Positions 8,730 to 17,846 of a stretch of DNA of 64,000 nt are shown in pieces (position 1 is the stretch's first letter; each line of letters begins with the position of its first letter). The stretch spans positions 682,001-746,000 of the forward strand of contig NZ_JALJRZ010000001.1 in the NCBI RefSeq assembly GCF_024519435.1, read 5' to 3'. The position numbers and the translations under genes were made by a program. Below the pieces are notes generated by a model. It was given only the letters and a program-made list of their open reading frames with translations, did no database searches and was not told the origin of the DNA. The stretch is from Terrabacter sp. Ter38. Its GTDB lineage: Bacteria > Actinomycetota > Actinomycetes > Actinomycetales > Dermatophilaceae.

Positions 8730-9443
8730 TCATCGGCTGGTGGCGGCGGCCTCGACGAGGGCGCGGAAGAGGCGCGGGTCGGTGCCGACCTCCGGGTGCC
8801 ACTGGACCGCGAGCCGGAAGAAGGCGTCCGGGTCCTCCATCGCCTCCAGCGTGCCGTCGTCGGCCCACGCCGAGGCCTCGTAGCCCGGGTGGGTCAGGAC
8901 GGACTGGTGGTGGTAGCTCGGCACGTCGGACTCCTCACCGAGGATCTCGGCCAGCCGGGTCCCCGCGACGGTGCGAACGGCGTGGTTGCCGTACGTCGCC
9001 GGCGCCGGTGAGTGCTCGTCGTGGCCCACGCGGTCGGGCACGTGCTGCTCGAGGAGCCCCCCGGCCGCGACCGCCATGACCTGCATCCCCCGGCAGATGC
9101 CGAGGACCGGCAGGTCGGTTCCCGCCGTCGCCCGGGCGATGGCGAGCTCCGTGGAGTCCCGGTCGGGACGCGAGGCCTGGACGGAGGCGTGCCGTTCGTC
9201 CGCGTAGAGCTCGGGCGCCACGTCGACCCCACCGGCGAGGATGACGCCGTCGAGGCGCTCGACGATCTCGAGCGCCGTCCCGTCGTCGAAGTCCGGGCGC
9301 GGCGGGATGACGATCGCGATCCCGCCCGCCTCCTCGACCTGTCGGACGTAGCGGTGCGGCACGAGGGCCCCGGGCACGTCGACCCAGCGACCCCACGACG
9401 CACGTTCGACGTAGGCGGTGATCCCGATGACCGGACGACCCAT
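8730..9443 (-). CDS. Gamma-glutamyl amide hydrolase (PuuD-like, peptidase C26)
   Basis: Class-I glutamine amidotransferase-fold hydrolase, 237 aa, predicted to remove glutamate from a gamma-glutamylated product (as PuuD does with gamma-glutamyl-GABA). ILAGGVDVAPELY, the nucleophile Cys in LGICRGMQVM (about residue 110) and the His-Glu pair in QWHPE are visible. ATG 9443 is preceded by AGGAGG. It is the last gene of the six-gene cluster and would complete the pathway begun by the synthetase at 11667-13034. Confidence 0.88.
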   Translation of the reverse strand: MGRPVIGITAYVERASWGRWVDVPGALVPHRYVRQVEEAGGIAIVIPPRPDFDDGTALEIVERLDGVILAGGVDVAPELYADERHASVQASRPDRDSTELAIARATAGTDLPVLGICRGMQVMAVAAGGLLEQHVPDRVGHDEHSPAPATYGNHAVRTVAGTRLAEILGEESDVPSYHHQSVLTHPGYEASAWADDGTLEAMEDPDAFFRLAVQWHPEVGTDPRLFRALVEAAATSR

Positions 9444-9475
9444 GACGACCTCCTGCTCCAGCCTCCCACGCGCCC

Positions 9476-10243
9476 TCAGAGCGGCGTGACGTACGCGCCC
9501 GAGATGCCGCCGTCGACGAGGAAGGTCGACGCCGTGATGAAGCTCGACTCGTCGGAGGCGAGGAAGAGCACGGCATTGGCCATCTCCTCCGGCTCGCCGA
9601 ATCGGCCCATCGGCACGTGGACGAGGCGCCGCGCGGCGCGCTCCTCGTCCTTGGCGAAGAGCTCCCGGAGGAGCGGGGTGTTGACCGGGCCGGGGCACAG
9701 GGCGTTGACGCGGACCCCCTCCCGGGCGAACTGCACGCCGAGCTCGCGGGACATCGAGAGCACGCCGCCCTTGCTCGCGCTGTAGGAGATCTGCGACGTG
9801 GCTGCGCCCATGACGGCGACGAACGAGGCCGTGTTGATGATCGAGCCCTTGCCCTGCTCGAGCATGTAGGGCAGGGCGGCCTTGCAGCACAGGTAGACCG
9901 ACGTGAGGTTGACCTCCTGCACCCTGCGCCAGGCGTCGAGGTCGGTGTCGAGGATCGAGTCGTCCTCGGGCGGGCTGATGCCGGCGTTGTTGAACGCGAT
10001 GTCGACGGAACCGTACGTCTCCTTGGCCGTGCGGAAGAGCGCGTCGACGTCCTCCTTGCTCACGACGTCGACCCCCACGAACGTGCCGCCGACCTCCTCG
10101 GCGATGCGGGTGCCGTTCGCCTCGTCGAGGTCGCCGATGACGACCTTCGCGCCCTCCTCGGCGAACCGTCGCACGGTCGCGAGACCGATGCCCGAGCACC
10201 CGCCCGTGATGACCGCGACCTTGCCGTCGAGCCTGCCTGCCAT
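9476..10243 (-). CDS. Short-chain dehydrogenase/reductase, probable gamma-glutamyl alcohol dehydrogenase
   Basis: Classical SDR, 255 aa, with TGGCSGIG cofactor motif, NNAG, catalytic Ser in NTASFVAVMG and YxxxK in SYSASKGG. SDRs of this kind are often named 3-oxoacyl-ACP reductase, but this gene sits between the aldehyde dehydrogenase (50 bp upstream) and the gamma-glutamyl hydrolase. I infer that it oxidises a gamma-glutamylated amino alcohol to the aldehyde. No PuuB-type FAD oxidase is present, so this SDR is the only candidate in the cluster for making the aldehyde. Confidence 0.8.
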   Translation of the reverse strand: MAGRLDGKVAVITGGCSGIGLATVRRFAEEGAKVVIGDLDEANGTRIAEEVGGTFVGVDVVSKEDVDALFRTAKETYGSVDIAFNNAGISPPEDDSILDTDLDAWRRVQEVNLTSVYLCCKAALPYMLEQGKGSIINTASFVAVMGAATSQISYSASKGGVLSMSRELGVQFAREGVRVNALCPGPVNTPLLRELFAKDEERAARRLVHVPMGRFGEPEEMANAVLFLASDESSFITASTFLVDGGISGAYVTPL

Positions 10244-10293
10244 GTGGATTTCCTTCCAGCCGGATGGATCTGCGTGGTGGTGTGCGCCGACCG

Positions 10294-11670
10294 TCAGTCG
10301 GTCGAGATGAAGACGTTCTTGACCTCGGAGAACGCGTCGAGCGCGTCGGGGCCGAGCTCGCGGCCGATCCCGCTCTGCTTGAAGCCGCCGAACGGTGTCG
10401 AGTAGCGGACGCTGCTGTGCGAGTTGACGGAGAGGTTGCCGGCCTCGACGCCACGCGCGACCCGCAGGCCGCGACCGATGTCGCGGGTCCAGATGGACCC
10501 CGAGAGGCCGTATGCCGTGTCGTTGGCCTTGGCGACCGCGTCGGCCTCGTCGTCGAACGGCATGACCGCGACGACGGGCCCGAAGACCTCCTCCTGCCAG
10601 ACCCGGTCGGTCGTCGAGCGCGGCAGGACGACCGTCGCGGGGTACCAGTAGCCGCTGCCCTCGGGGGCCTCACCGCGGAAGGCGACGTCGACGTCCTCGC
10701 TGGCGTCCTCGACGTAGGAGCGCACCGTGTCGCGCTGCCCGGAGCTGATGAGCGGGCCCATCTCGGCGGCCTCGTCGCGAGGGTCGGTGACGACGACGCC
10801 GCGCACCGCCGTCTCGAAGTGCTCCATGAAGGTGTCGAACACGCTGCGCTCGACGAGGATGCGACTGCGCGCGCAGCAGTCCTGGCCGGCGTTGTCGAAG
10901 ACGCCGTACGGGGCTCTCGCCGCGGCGAGCTCGAGGTCGGAGTCGGCGAAGACGATGTTGGCGCTCTTGCCACCGAGCTCCAGGGTGACGCGCTTGACCT
11001 GGTCGGCGGCGCCGCGCATGATCCGCTGGCCGACCGCGGTCGAGCCGGTGAAGCAGACCTTCCGCACGTCGGGGTGCGTGACGAATCGCTCCCCCACGAC
11101 CGTGCCCTTGCCGGGCACGACGGTGAAGACCCCCGCGGGGATCCCGGCCTCGAGGGCCAGCTCACCGAGGCGGACGGCGGTCAGCGGGGTCAGCTCGGCG
11201 GGCTTGAGCACGACCGTGTTGCCGGCGGCGAGGGCCGGTGCGAAGCCCCAGCCGGCGATCGGCATGGGGAAGTTCCACGGGACGATGATGCCGACGACGC
11301 CGAGCGGCTCGCGGAACGTGACGTCGATGCCGCCGGCGACGGGGATCTGCCGGCCGAAGTGCCGTTCAGGCGCCCCGGAGTAGTACGCGAGGACGTCGCG
11401 GACGTTGCCCGCCTCCCAGCGGGCGTTGCCGATGGTGTGGCCGGCGTTCTCCACCTCGAGGAGGGCGAGCTCCTCCTGGTGCTCACCGACGAGGTCCGAG
11501 AAGCGGCGCAGGAGCAGCGACCGGTCGGCGGGGCTCACGGCGCGCCACGGAGGGCTCGCGGCCGAGGCCCGGGCGATCGCGGCGTCGGTCTGCTCCAGCG
11601 AGGCGAGCTCGACGGTGCGGACCACCTCCTCGGTGGCCGGGTTGATGACGTCGTGAGTCGTGGTGGTCAC
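10294..11670 (-). CDS. NAD(P)-dependent aldehyde dehydrogenase (PuuC-like)
   Basis: ALDH superfamily enzyme, 458 aa, with the cofactor motif PWNFP, the general base Glu in LELGGKSA and a nucleophile Cys in NAGQDCCARS. Two adjacent cysteines occur there; the first or second is catalytic. It starts at GTG 11670, overlapping the synthetase stop by 4 bp, which implies translational coupling. In context it should oxidise a gamma-glutamylaminoaldehyde to the acid. Confidence 0.9.
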   Translation of the reverse strand: MTTTTHDVINPATEEVVRTVELASLEQTDAAIARASAASPPWRAVSPADRSLLLRRFSDLVGEHQEELALLEVENAGHTIGNARWEAGNVRDVLAYYSGAPERHFGRQIPVAGGIDVTFREPLGVVGIIVPWNFPMPIAGWGFAPALAAGNTVVLKPAELTPLTAVRLGELALEAGIPAGVFTVVPGKGTVVGERFVTHPDVRKVCFTGSTAVGQRIMRGAADQVKRVTLELGGKSANIVFADSDLELAAARAPYGVFDNAGQDCCARSRILVERSVFDTFMEHFETAVRGVVVTDPRDEAAEMGPLISSGQRDTVRSYVEDASEDVDVAFRGEAPEGSGYWYPATVVLPRSTTDRVWQEEVFGPVVAVMPFDDEADAVAKANDTAYGLSGSIWTRDIGRGLRVARGVEAGNLSVNSHSSVRYSTPFGGFKQSGIGRELGPDALDAFSEVKNVFISTD

Positions 11671-13034
11671 AGTCGCTCGAATCCTCTCCTGCGCTCCCAG
11701 TCGGTGACGGCGGCGTTGAAGGCCGTGATCTCGACGTCGGCGGCGTTGACGTAGTGGTCGACGACCTCGTCCCCGAAGGCCTCCCGAGCCATGGTCGACC
11801 CGGCGAGCAGGTCACGGGCCTCCTGGAGCGTCGAGGGCACGCGTGGCTTGTCCGACGTGTACGCGTTGCCCTCGAGCGCTGGTTCGAGCTCGAGCTCGTG
11901 CTCGATGCCGTGGAGGCCACCGGCGAGCATGGCTGCGACGGCGAGGTAGGGGTTGAGGTCACCACCACCGATGCGGTTCTCGACGCGCAGGCCGGCACCG
12001 TGGCCGACGACGCGGAGCGCGCACGTGCGGTTGTCGCGGCCCCACGCCACCGTCGTCGGGGCGAAGCTCGCCGATGCGAATCGCTTGTAGGAGTTGATGT
12101 TCGGCGCGTAGAAGTAGGTCAGCTCTCGCTGCGTCGCGAGGATGCCTGCGAGGAAGTGCTCGAACATCGGGCTGTGCCCGTGCTCGCGCTCCTCGTCGAC
12201 GAAGACGGTCTCTCCGTCGAGGCCGCGCAGCGAGAGGTGGATGTGGCACGAGCTGCCCTCGCGCTGGTCGAACTTGGCCATGAAGGTCAGCGACTGGCCG
12301 TGGTGGGCAGCGATCTCCTTGGCGGCGTTGCGGTAGACGACGTGGTTGTCGCACGTACGCACCGCTTCGTCGAAGAGGAATCCGATCTCGTGCTGGCCGT
12401 AGTTGCACTCGCCCTTGGCGCTCTCGACGACGGCGCCGGCGGCATACATCTCGTTGCGGATCTCGCGCAGCAGCGGCTCGACGCGGTCGCCCCCGAGGAT
12501 CGAGTAGTCGACGTTGTAGCGGTTCGCCGGGGTCAGCCCCGTGTAGTTCGCGTCCCAGGCCTGCTCGTAGGACTCCTCGAAGACGATGAACTCGAGCTCG
12601 GTGCCGCAGTGCGCGGTCATCCCGAGCCCGGCTGCCCGGTCGACCTGGGCCTTGAGCACCGACCGGGGCGACTGCGCCACGGCGCCGCTGCCGTCGAGCC
12701 ACGTCAGGTCGCACTGCACGGTTGCCGAGTGGCGGCTGCCGGGCGTGCGCCGCAGCGTGTCGAGGTCGAGGTCGAAGAACATGTCGCCGTAGCCGCGCTC
12801 CCACGAGGACATGGCGTAGCCGTCGACGGTGTTCATGTCGACGTCGACGGCGAGGAGGTAGTTGCAGCCCTCGGTGCCGTCCTCGAGCACGTGGTCGAGG
12901 AAGTAGTGGCCGTGCAGACGCTTGCCCTGCAGCCGCCCCTGCATGTCGGTGAAGGCGACGACGACGGTGTCGATGTCACCGGACTCGATCTCCTCGCGGA
13001 GCCGGTCGAGCGTGAGCGTGGGTGTGGGCGCCAT
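11667..13034 (-). CDS. Glutamine synthetase-like gamma-glutamyl amine ligase (PuuA/GlnA3/GlnA4 type)
   Basis: Glutamine synthetase fold, 455 aa, with TELEFIVFE, the ATP/Glu region SCHIHLSL, NSYKRF and the C-terminal RVENRIGGGDLNPY. These GS paralogs attach glutamate to amines such as putrescine or ethanolamine, not ammonia. The catabolic neighbours (ALDH, SDR, gamma-glutamyl hydrolase, permease) support this. ATG 13034 is chosen because AGGAAGG lies 6-7 nt upstream; the longer frame runs into the regulator gene. It follows the FadR-type gene by 19 bp. The substrate amine is not determinable here. Confidence 0.87.
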   Translation of the reverse strand: MAPTPTLTLDRLREEIESGDIDTVVVAFTDMQGRLQGKRLHGHYFLDHVLEDGTEGCNYLLAVDVDMNTVDGYAMSSWERGYGDMFFDLDLDTLRRTPGSRHSATVQCDLTWLDGSGAVAQSPRSVLKAQVDRAAGLGMTAHCGTELEFIVFEESYEQAWDANYTGLTPANRYNVDYSILGGDRVEPLLREIRNEMYAAGAVVESAKGECNYGQHEIGFLFDEAVRTCDNHVVYRNAAKEIAAHHGQSLTFMAKFDQREGSSCHIHLSLRGLDGETVFVDEEREHGHSPMFEHFLAGILATQRELTYFYAPNINSYKRFASASFAPTTVAWGRDNRTCALRVVGHGAGLRVENRIGGGDLNPYLAVAAMLAGGLHGIEHELELEPALEGNAYTSDKPRVPSTLQEARDLLAGSTMAREAFGDEVVDHYVNAADVEITAFNAAVTDWERRRGFERL

Positions 13035-13053
13035 GTCGTGCCTTCCTGTCGTC

Positions 13054-13782
13054 TCAGCCGATGAGGCCACGGAGCAGCGCCGAGGTGGCGTCGCAGTGCT
13101 CCTCCATGACCGCCCGGGCTCGTTCCGCGTTCCCGCCGAGGATGGCCCCGACGATCTGGTGGTGCTGGTCGTTCGAGTGCTCGATGTTGCGCCGGAGCAC
13201 GGGGATCGCCATGAGCATGTCGTGCAGGGCCGCCTGCGACCGCGTCACGGCGTCGATGAGCATCGGCGACCCGGAGAGGGTCGCGACGGCCAGGTGCAGC
13301 CGCGAGTCGGCGACACGGTGCGCGGCGGGGTCGGGGGCGTCGTCGACCTCGGCGAGGCTGTCGGCGAGCCACGCCCGTTGGTCGCCCGCCAGGGACTGGG
13401 TCGCTGCGAGCCAGGCGGCCCCGGGCTCGACGACGCGGCGGAAGGTCAGCGCGTCGCGCATGGCCGCGCCGCTGCGGACGAAGGCGCCGGGGGTGCTCGA
13501 GGGCAGCTCGGCGGACTCGGTGACCCACGTGCCACCGCCACGTCCGCGTCGGGTCGTCACGAGGCTCGACTCGCGCAGGGCGGCGATCGCCTCGCGCAGC
13601 GTGTTGCGGCTGACGCCGAGCCGTTCGGCGAGCTCGCGCTCCGGCGGGAGCTGCTCACCGCGGGCGAAGACGCCAAGCCGGATGGCCGTCGCGAGCTGCT
13701 CGACCGTGCCCTCGAAGACGTTGCCGGTGGCCGGGCGCAGCACGACATCCGGCAGGGACGGCTGTCGTTCGGCTGCACTCAC
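13054..13782 (-). CDS. GntR/FadR-family transcriptional regulator
   Basis: N-terminal winged helix of the GntR type (IRLGVFARGEQLPPERELAE, then LGVSRNTLREAIAALRE) followed by an all-helical FCD ligand domain with conserved His residues. It is 242 aa from GTG 13782. An in-frame ATG at 13836 lies inside the likely operator, so the shorter start is preferred. It is first or second in the catabolic operon and should respond to the amine or a pathway intermediate. Confidence 0.85.
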   Translation of the reverse strand: MSAAERQPSLPDVVLRPATGNVFEGTVEQLATAIRLGVFARGEQLPPERELAERLGVSRNTLREAIAALRESSLVTTRRGRGGGTWVTESAELPSSTPGAFVRSGAAMRDALTFRRVVEPGAAWLAATQSLAGDQRAWLADSLAEVDDAPDPAAHRVADSRLHLAVATLSGSPMLIDAVTRSQAALHDMLMAIPVLRRNIEHSNDQHHQIVGAILGGNAERARAVMEEHCDATSALLRGLIG

Positions 13783-13815
13783 ACGTCGATCCAATACCGT
13801 CACCCCCACCTGGTC

Positions 13816-13837
13816 AATGGTCTGAGAAAGGACCATT
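13816..13837. promoter_or_regulatory. Probable operator of the GntR/FadR regulator
   Basis: Inverted repeat AATGGTC (13816-13822) and GACCATT (13831-13837) with an 8-nt centre, 34 bp upstream of the chosen regulator start and within the permease-regulator spacer. The spacing and TGGTC/GACCA arms resemble FadR-subfamily operators. Confidence 0.6.
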
Positions 13838-13949
13838 TTGTCGGCGACGAGACGCGCACGACGACGTCGAGGGCGACCGTGGGGACGCGGTGGTCGCCGT
13901 CGGCCAACCCGCCCGGGAGCGGGATCCGGCCGGGGCCGCCGTTCCGTCG

Positions 13950-15542
13950 TCACTCGCTGAACGCGTCGACGACCTCGGGGTCGATGTTGGTCTTCGGACC
14001 CTTGAACCAGTGCCGTGCCGAGACCCGCCACCACACGGCGAGCACGAGCAGGGACCCCAGCGTGAGGATGGGCGCGTAGTTGACGAACTTCCACTCGAAG
14101 CCGTCGGTGAAGGGCACGCCGCCGGGCACGAACGGCAGGATGAAGTAGATCGAGATGATCGCGATCTCGATGACGGCCACGAGGTTCATCCACTTGTACT
14201 TCGGCCCGTTGGTCCACGAGCCGGGCACGAACGCGTCGCCCATCTTCCAGCGGAGCCAGATCGGGATGAGGAAGGCCAGGTAGAGGCCAATGACGGCGAC
14301 CGAGACGACAGCGTAGAAGGCGGTCGGGACGATGAGCGGAGCCTCCTCGGTGCCGATGTTGACCTCGACGAGCGCGGGCAGCGTGATGATCGCGCTGACG
14401 ACACCGACGAGCATGACGGCGTTGGCCGGCACCTTCGCCCCGGTCAGCGTCGACCACAGCCGCGAGCCGGGCACGGCGCCGTCGCGGCTGAACGCGAAGG
14501 TCATGCGCGAGGCGCTCGTCATGCACGAGGTCGTGCAGAAGAACTGGCCGATGCACGAGATCGTCAGGATCGCGGCCGCCCACTTCGAGTCCATGGCGTG
14601 CGTGAAGATGTAGGCCACTCCCCCACCACCGACGCCCGCGTTGTCGGGCTTGCCGTCCGCACCGTCCGGCACGGCGAAGAGGAAGCAGAGCAGGAGGATC
14701 CAGCCGCCGATGGCGGAGTAGAAGATCGAGCGCCAGATCCCTTGTGCCGCAGCCTTGGACGCGGCCGAGGTCTCCTCCGACAAGTGCGCCGAGGCGTCGA
14801 AGCCGGTGATCGTGTACTGCGTCAGCAGCAGGCCGAACGGGACGATGAGGAGCCAGTAGGTGGGCGAGCTCGTCGAGCCGTCGGCATAGCCGGAGTTGTT
14901 GAACCTCTCGGTGAAGACGTAGGAGAAGCTCTGGTGGTTGTCGGGCACGACGATGAGGATGAGGATGATGGCGGCGGCCCCGACGACGTGCCACCACACG
15001 GAGACGTTGTTCATGACGGCCATGAGGTGGCCGCTGAAGATGTTGAGCACCGCCGCCGCGATGAGCACGACGAGGAAGATCCAGAAGACGCGCGTCAGCG
15101 AGTAGCCGTCGGCGTAGTCCTTGGACCACGTGCTGAGGGCCAGGTCGATGAAGGTCGCACAGCCGTAGGCGACGGATGCCGTGACGGCGACGAGGCCGAT
15201 GAGGTTGAGCCAGCCGGTGAAGAAGCCGGCACGGGCGCCGCCCATCTTGTTGGCCCACCAGTAGATACCCCCGGAGGTGGGGTAGGCCGAGACGAGCTCG
15301 GACATCGTCAGACCGATGACGAGGATGAAGGCGGCGACGATCGGCCAGCCCCACGAGATCGCGATCGGGCCGCCGTTGTTGAAGCCCTGGCCGAACGTCG
15401 TGAAGCAGCCGGCGAGGATCGAGATGATGGAGAAGGAGATCGCGAAGTTCGAGAAACCCGACCACGAGCGGTCGAGCTCCTGCTTGTAGCCGAGTTCCGC
15501 CAGACGGCGTTCGTCGTCGGAGAGACCAGTTGCCTGAGCCAT
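13950..15542 (-). CDS. APC-family amine/amino acid permease
   Basis: Multi-spanning transporter, about 530 aa, with roughly 12 hydrophobic segments. The first begins after LGYKQELDRSWSGFSNFAISF, which resembles the amino acid/choline/GABA branch of the APC superfamily. ATG 15542 has GGGAG 8 nt upstream; ATG 15557 is an alternative. It is the first gene of the gamma-glutamyl cluster and is presumed to import the amine. A TAGCAT -10 candidate lies just upstream, and 15543-15737 otherwise shows nothing recognisable. Confidence 0.88.
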   Translation of the reverse strand: MAQATGLSDDERRLAELGYKQELDRSWSGFSNFAISFSIISILAGCFTTFGQGFNNGGPIAISWGWPIVAAFILVIGLTMSELVSAYPTSGGIYWWANKMGGARAGFFTGWLNLIGLVAVTASVAYGCATFIDLALSTWSKDYADGYSLTRVFWIFLVVLIAAAVLNIFSGHLMAVMNNVSVWWHVVGAAAIILILIVVPDNHQSFSYVFTERFNNSGYADGSTSSPTYWLLIVPFGLLLTQYTITGFDASAHLSEETSAASKAAAQGIWRSIFYSAIGGWILLLCFLFAVPDGADGKPDNAGVGGGGVAYIFTHAMDSKWAAAILTISCIGQFFCTTSCMTSASRMTFAFSRDGAVPGSRLWSTLTGAKVPANAVMLVGVVSAIITLPALVEVNIGTEEAPLIVPTAFYAVVSVAVIGLYLAFLIPIWLRWKMGDAFVPGSWTNGPKYKWMNLVAVIEIAIISIYFILPFVPGGVPFTDGFEWKFVNYAPILTLGSLLVLAVWWRVSARHWFKGPKTNIDPEVVDAFSE

Positions 15543-15737
15543 GCCCTGCACTCCCATCTTCGGTATGAAGTTGGACCGATGCTAGCGCCGCACACCGCAG
15601 CCGAACAGACCTCGGAGCGACCTCTTCCGGGCCGGGACAGACGTGTTTCCGAGGCGTTTCGGCGGCGTGACCGGGCCCAGAGAGCCACACCAGACCATTC
15701 GGACAGCCCGCCGGTATTCGAGGCGGCATGGCCAAGG

Positions 15738-16558
15738 TCAGAGCCTGAGCGCCCACTCCAGGGTGCGCGCGACGCCGTCCTCGTCGTTGGACGCGCACGT
15801 GCGGGACGCAGCGGCGCGGGCGTCCGGGTGTGCGTTCGCGACGGCCCACCCGACTCCGGCCCACTCGAGCATCGGGACGTCGTTGGGCATGTCACCGAAG
15901 GCCCACACGTCAGCCGGGCGGATGCCGGTGCGGGCGCACCACCGCACGAGGCCTGCTGCCTTCGTCACTCCGGGTGCCGAGATCTCGGCGAGACCCCCGG
16001 TGCCCGAGTGCTGCACCAGGGCGCGGTCGCCGAGCACCTCGGCCACGCGCGGGATGACCTCGTCCTCGGGCAGGCGCTCGGTGCGGGCGAGCAGCTGCCG
16101 ACGACGGCGTCCGGCGGCAGGTCCTCGATGGGAGCCGGCACGAGGTCGTCCGGCACCCAGCGGCGGTGCAGCTCAGGGTAGTCCGGCTCGGTGTGCACAC
16201 CGCCGCTCAGCTCGGCGCTGAAGCCGATGCCCGGCACCGCGGCCCGCAGGTCCGCGACGATCTCGAGCAGCAGGGCACGCTCGAGCGGATAGGACGCGAC
16301 GACGGTCCGCGTGCGCACGTCGTAGTCGAAGGCGCCGTTGGCGCAGATGACCGTACCGTGCCCTCCGACCGCGCCGGCGAGCGGTTCGAGCCACCGGGGC
16401 GGACGCGCCGTCACGAAGACGATGCCGGCGGACTCGGCCGCTCGCAGCGCAGCGCTCGTCCGTGGCGAGATCACGCCGTCGGAGCGCAGCAGCGTCCCGT
16501 CGAGGTCGGTGGCGACGAGGCGCGGGCGACGCACCGGCGCGTCACCCACGGACGCCAC
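15738..16558 (-). pseudogene. Cof-type HAD hydrolase, frameshifted
   Basis: The N-terminal half (GTG 16558) carries HAD motif I, DLDGTLLRSDG, and the TARPPRW region. The C-terminal half, in another frame, carries motif IV, WAFGDMPNDVPMLE, typical of type IIB sugar-phosphate phosphatases. The frame changes at about 16096, where one base seems to be missing: reading GGC-AAG-CTG-CTC would restore a continuous 273-aa protein, the normal size. It lies 8 bp after the ilvE stop, so it would be co-transcribed with ilvE. Either a real inactivation or a one-base sequence error. Confidence 0.8.
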
Positions 16559-16566
16559 TGCTGGAC

Positions 16567-17664
16567 TCAGACGAGGCGGGTCAGCCAGCCGTGCGAGTCC
16601 TCCGCGCGGCCGTACTGGATGTCGAGGAGCTTGGCGCGGACGGCTTCGGCGTAGCGGTCCTCGTGGCCCTCACGGCGGTGGTCGACGGAGCCACCGTCCC
16701 ATCGCAGCTCGCCGACGGGGGTGACGACGGCGGCGGTGCCGCACGCGAAGATCTCGACGATGTCCCCGCTGGCCGCGCCCTCCTTCCACTCCTCGATCGG
16801 GATGCGCCGCTCCTCGGGCTCGAGGTCGAGCTCCTTGGCGATCTGGAGGATCGAGCTGCGAGTCACGCCTTCGAGGATCGTGCCGGTCAGCTCGGGCGTG
16901 ATGATGCGCCCGTCCTTGGTCACGAGGAAGAGGTTCATGCCCCCCAGCTCCTCGATGTAGGTGTGCGTCGAGGAGTCGAGGAAGACGGCCTGGTCGCAGC
17001 CGTGCTCGATGCCCTCGAGCTGTCCGGCGAGCGAGCTGGCGTAGTTGCCGCCGCACTTGGCCGCGCCCGTGCCCCCCTCGCCCGCACGGGCGTAGTCGGT
17101 GGAGATCCACAGCGTGACGGGCTTGAGGCCGCCGGAGAAGTAGGCGCCGGCCGGGGAGGCGATGACGGAGTAGGTGACCTGCTGGGCCGGCCGCACGCCG
17201 AGGAAGGCCTCGGAGGCGAACATGAACGGGCGCAGGTAGAGGCTCTTCTCCCCGGCGTCTCCGGCGGGGACCCACGCCTGGTCCACGTCGACGAGCTGGC
17301 GGAGCGACTCGATGAAGTCGGCCTCGGGCAGCTCCGGCAGCGCGAGGCGGCGGGCCGAGCGGGCGAAGCGGGCGGCGTTGGCCTCGGGGCGGAACGTCCA
17401 GATCGACCCGTCCGCGTGACGGTAGGCCTTCATGCCCTCGAAGATCTCCTGGGCGTAGTGCAGCACCGCGGCCGCCGGGTCGAGCTGGAAGGGACCGTAG
17501 GGCTTGACCTGCGCGTCGCCCCAGCCACCCTCGGCCGTCCACGTCGCGACGACCATGTGGTCGGTGAAGGTCTTGCCGAAGCCGGGGTTCTCGAGGACCT
17601 CGGCGATGCGCTCGGGCGACGTGGCGTCGTCGCGGCGCGTGACCGCGAAGGACAGCTGGGACAT
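16567..17664 (-). CDS. ilvE: Branched-chain amino acid aminotransferase
   Basis: Fold-type IV PLP aminotransferase (BCAT type II), 365 aa, catalysing the last step of Leu, Ile and Val synthesis. FEGMKAYRH, LRPFMFASE, the PLP lysine in GTGAAKCGGNYA and FACGTAAVVTP are present. ATG 17664 is preceded by GGAGGT. Near leuB on the same strand but separated by 182 bp, and followed closely by the HAD gene. Confidence 0.95.
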   Translation of the reverse strand: MSQLSFAVTRRDDATSPERIAEVLENPGFGKTFTDHMVVATWTAEGGWGDAQVKPYGPFQLDPAAAVLHYAQEIFEGMKAYRHADGSIWTFRPEANAARFARSARRLALPELPEADFIESLRQLVDVDQAWVPAGDAGEKSLYLRPFMFASEAFLGVRPAQQVTYSVIASPAGAYFSGGLKPVTLWISTDYARAGEGGTGAAKCGGNYASSLAGQLEGIEHGCDQAVFLDSSTHTYIEELGGMNLFLVTKDGRIITPELTGTILEGVTRSSILQIAKELDLEPEERRIPIEEWKEGAASGDIVEIFACGTAAVVTPVGELRWDGGSVDHRREGHEDRYAEAVRAKLLDIQYGRAEDSHGWLTRLV

Positions 17665-17813
17665 GACAAACCTCCAGGAGCAAAATCAACGGTGATCCGG
17701 TTGTCAGGCTATCGCCCACATCGTGAGACGACGAAGTCGGGCACCCGCCCACGGGCTCCGTCCGGAACGCGCGCGGCGCCCCACGCGTACGACACCGCCG
17801 CCCGCGGGCGACG

Positions 17814-17826
17814 CCCCCGTCGGGGG
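17814..17826 (-). terminator. Small hairpin after leuB
   Basis: CCCCC and GGGGG arms around GTC, 20 bp past the leuB stop. A weak terminator candidate based only on the repeat. Confidence 0.3.
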
Positions 17827-17846
17827 TATGCCGTCCGGCGTCGCGG

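Noticed and set aside
8730-11165. 811-aa minus-strand ORF
   Set aside because: Only its last 237 residues are a real protein (PuuD-like hydrolase); the rest is an off-frame reading of the SDR and ALDH genes.
13054-15864. 936-aa minus-strand ORF
   Set aside because: Only the last about 242 residues form the GntR/FadR regulator; the upstream part is an off-frame shadow of the permease.
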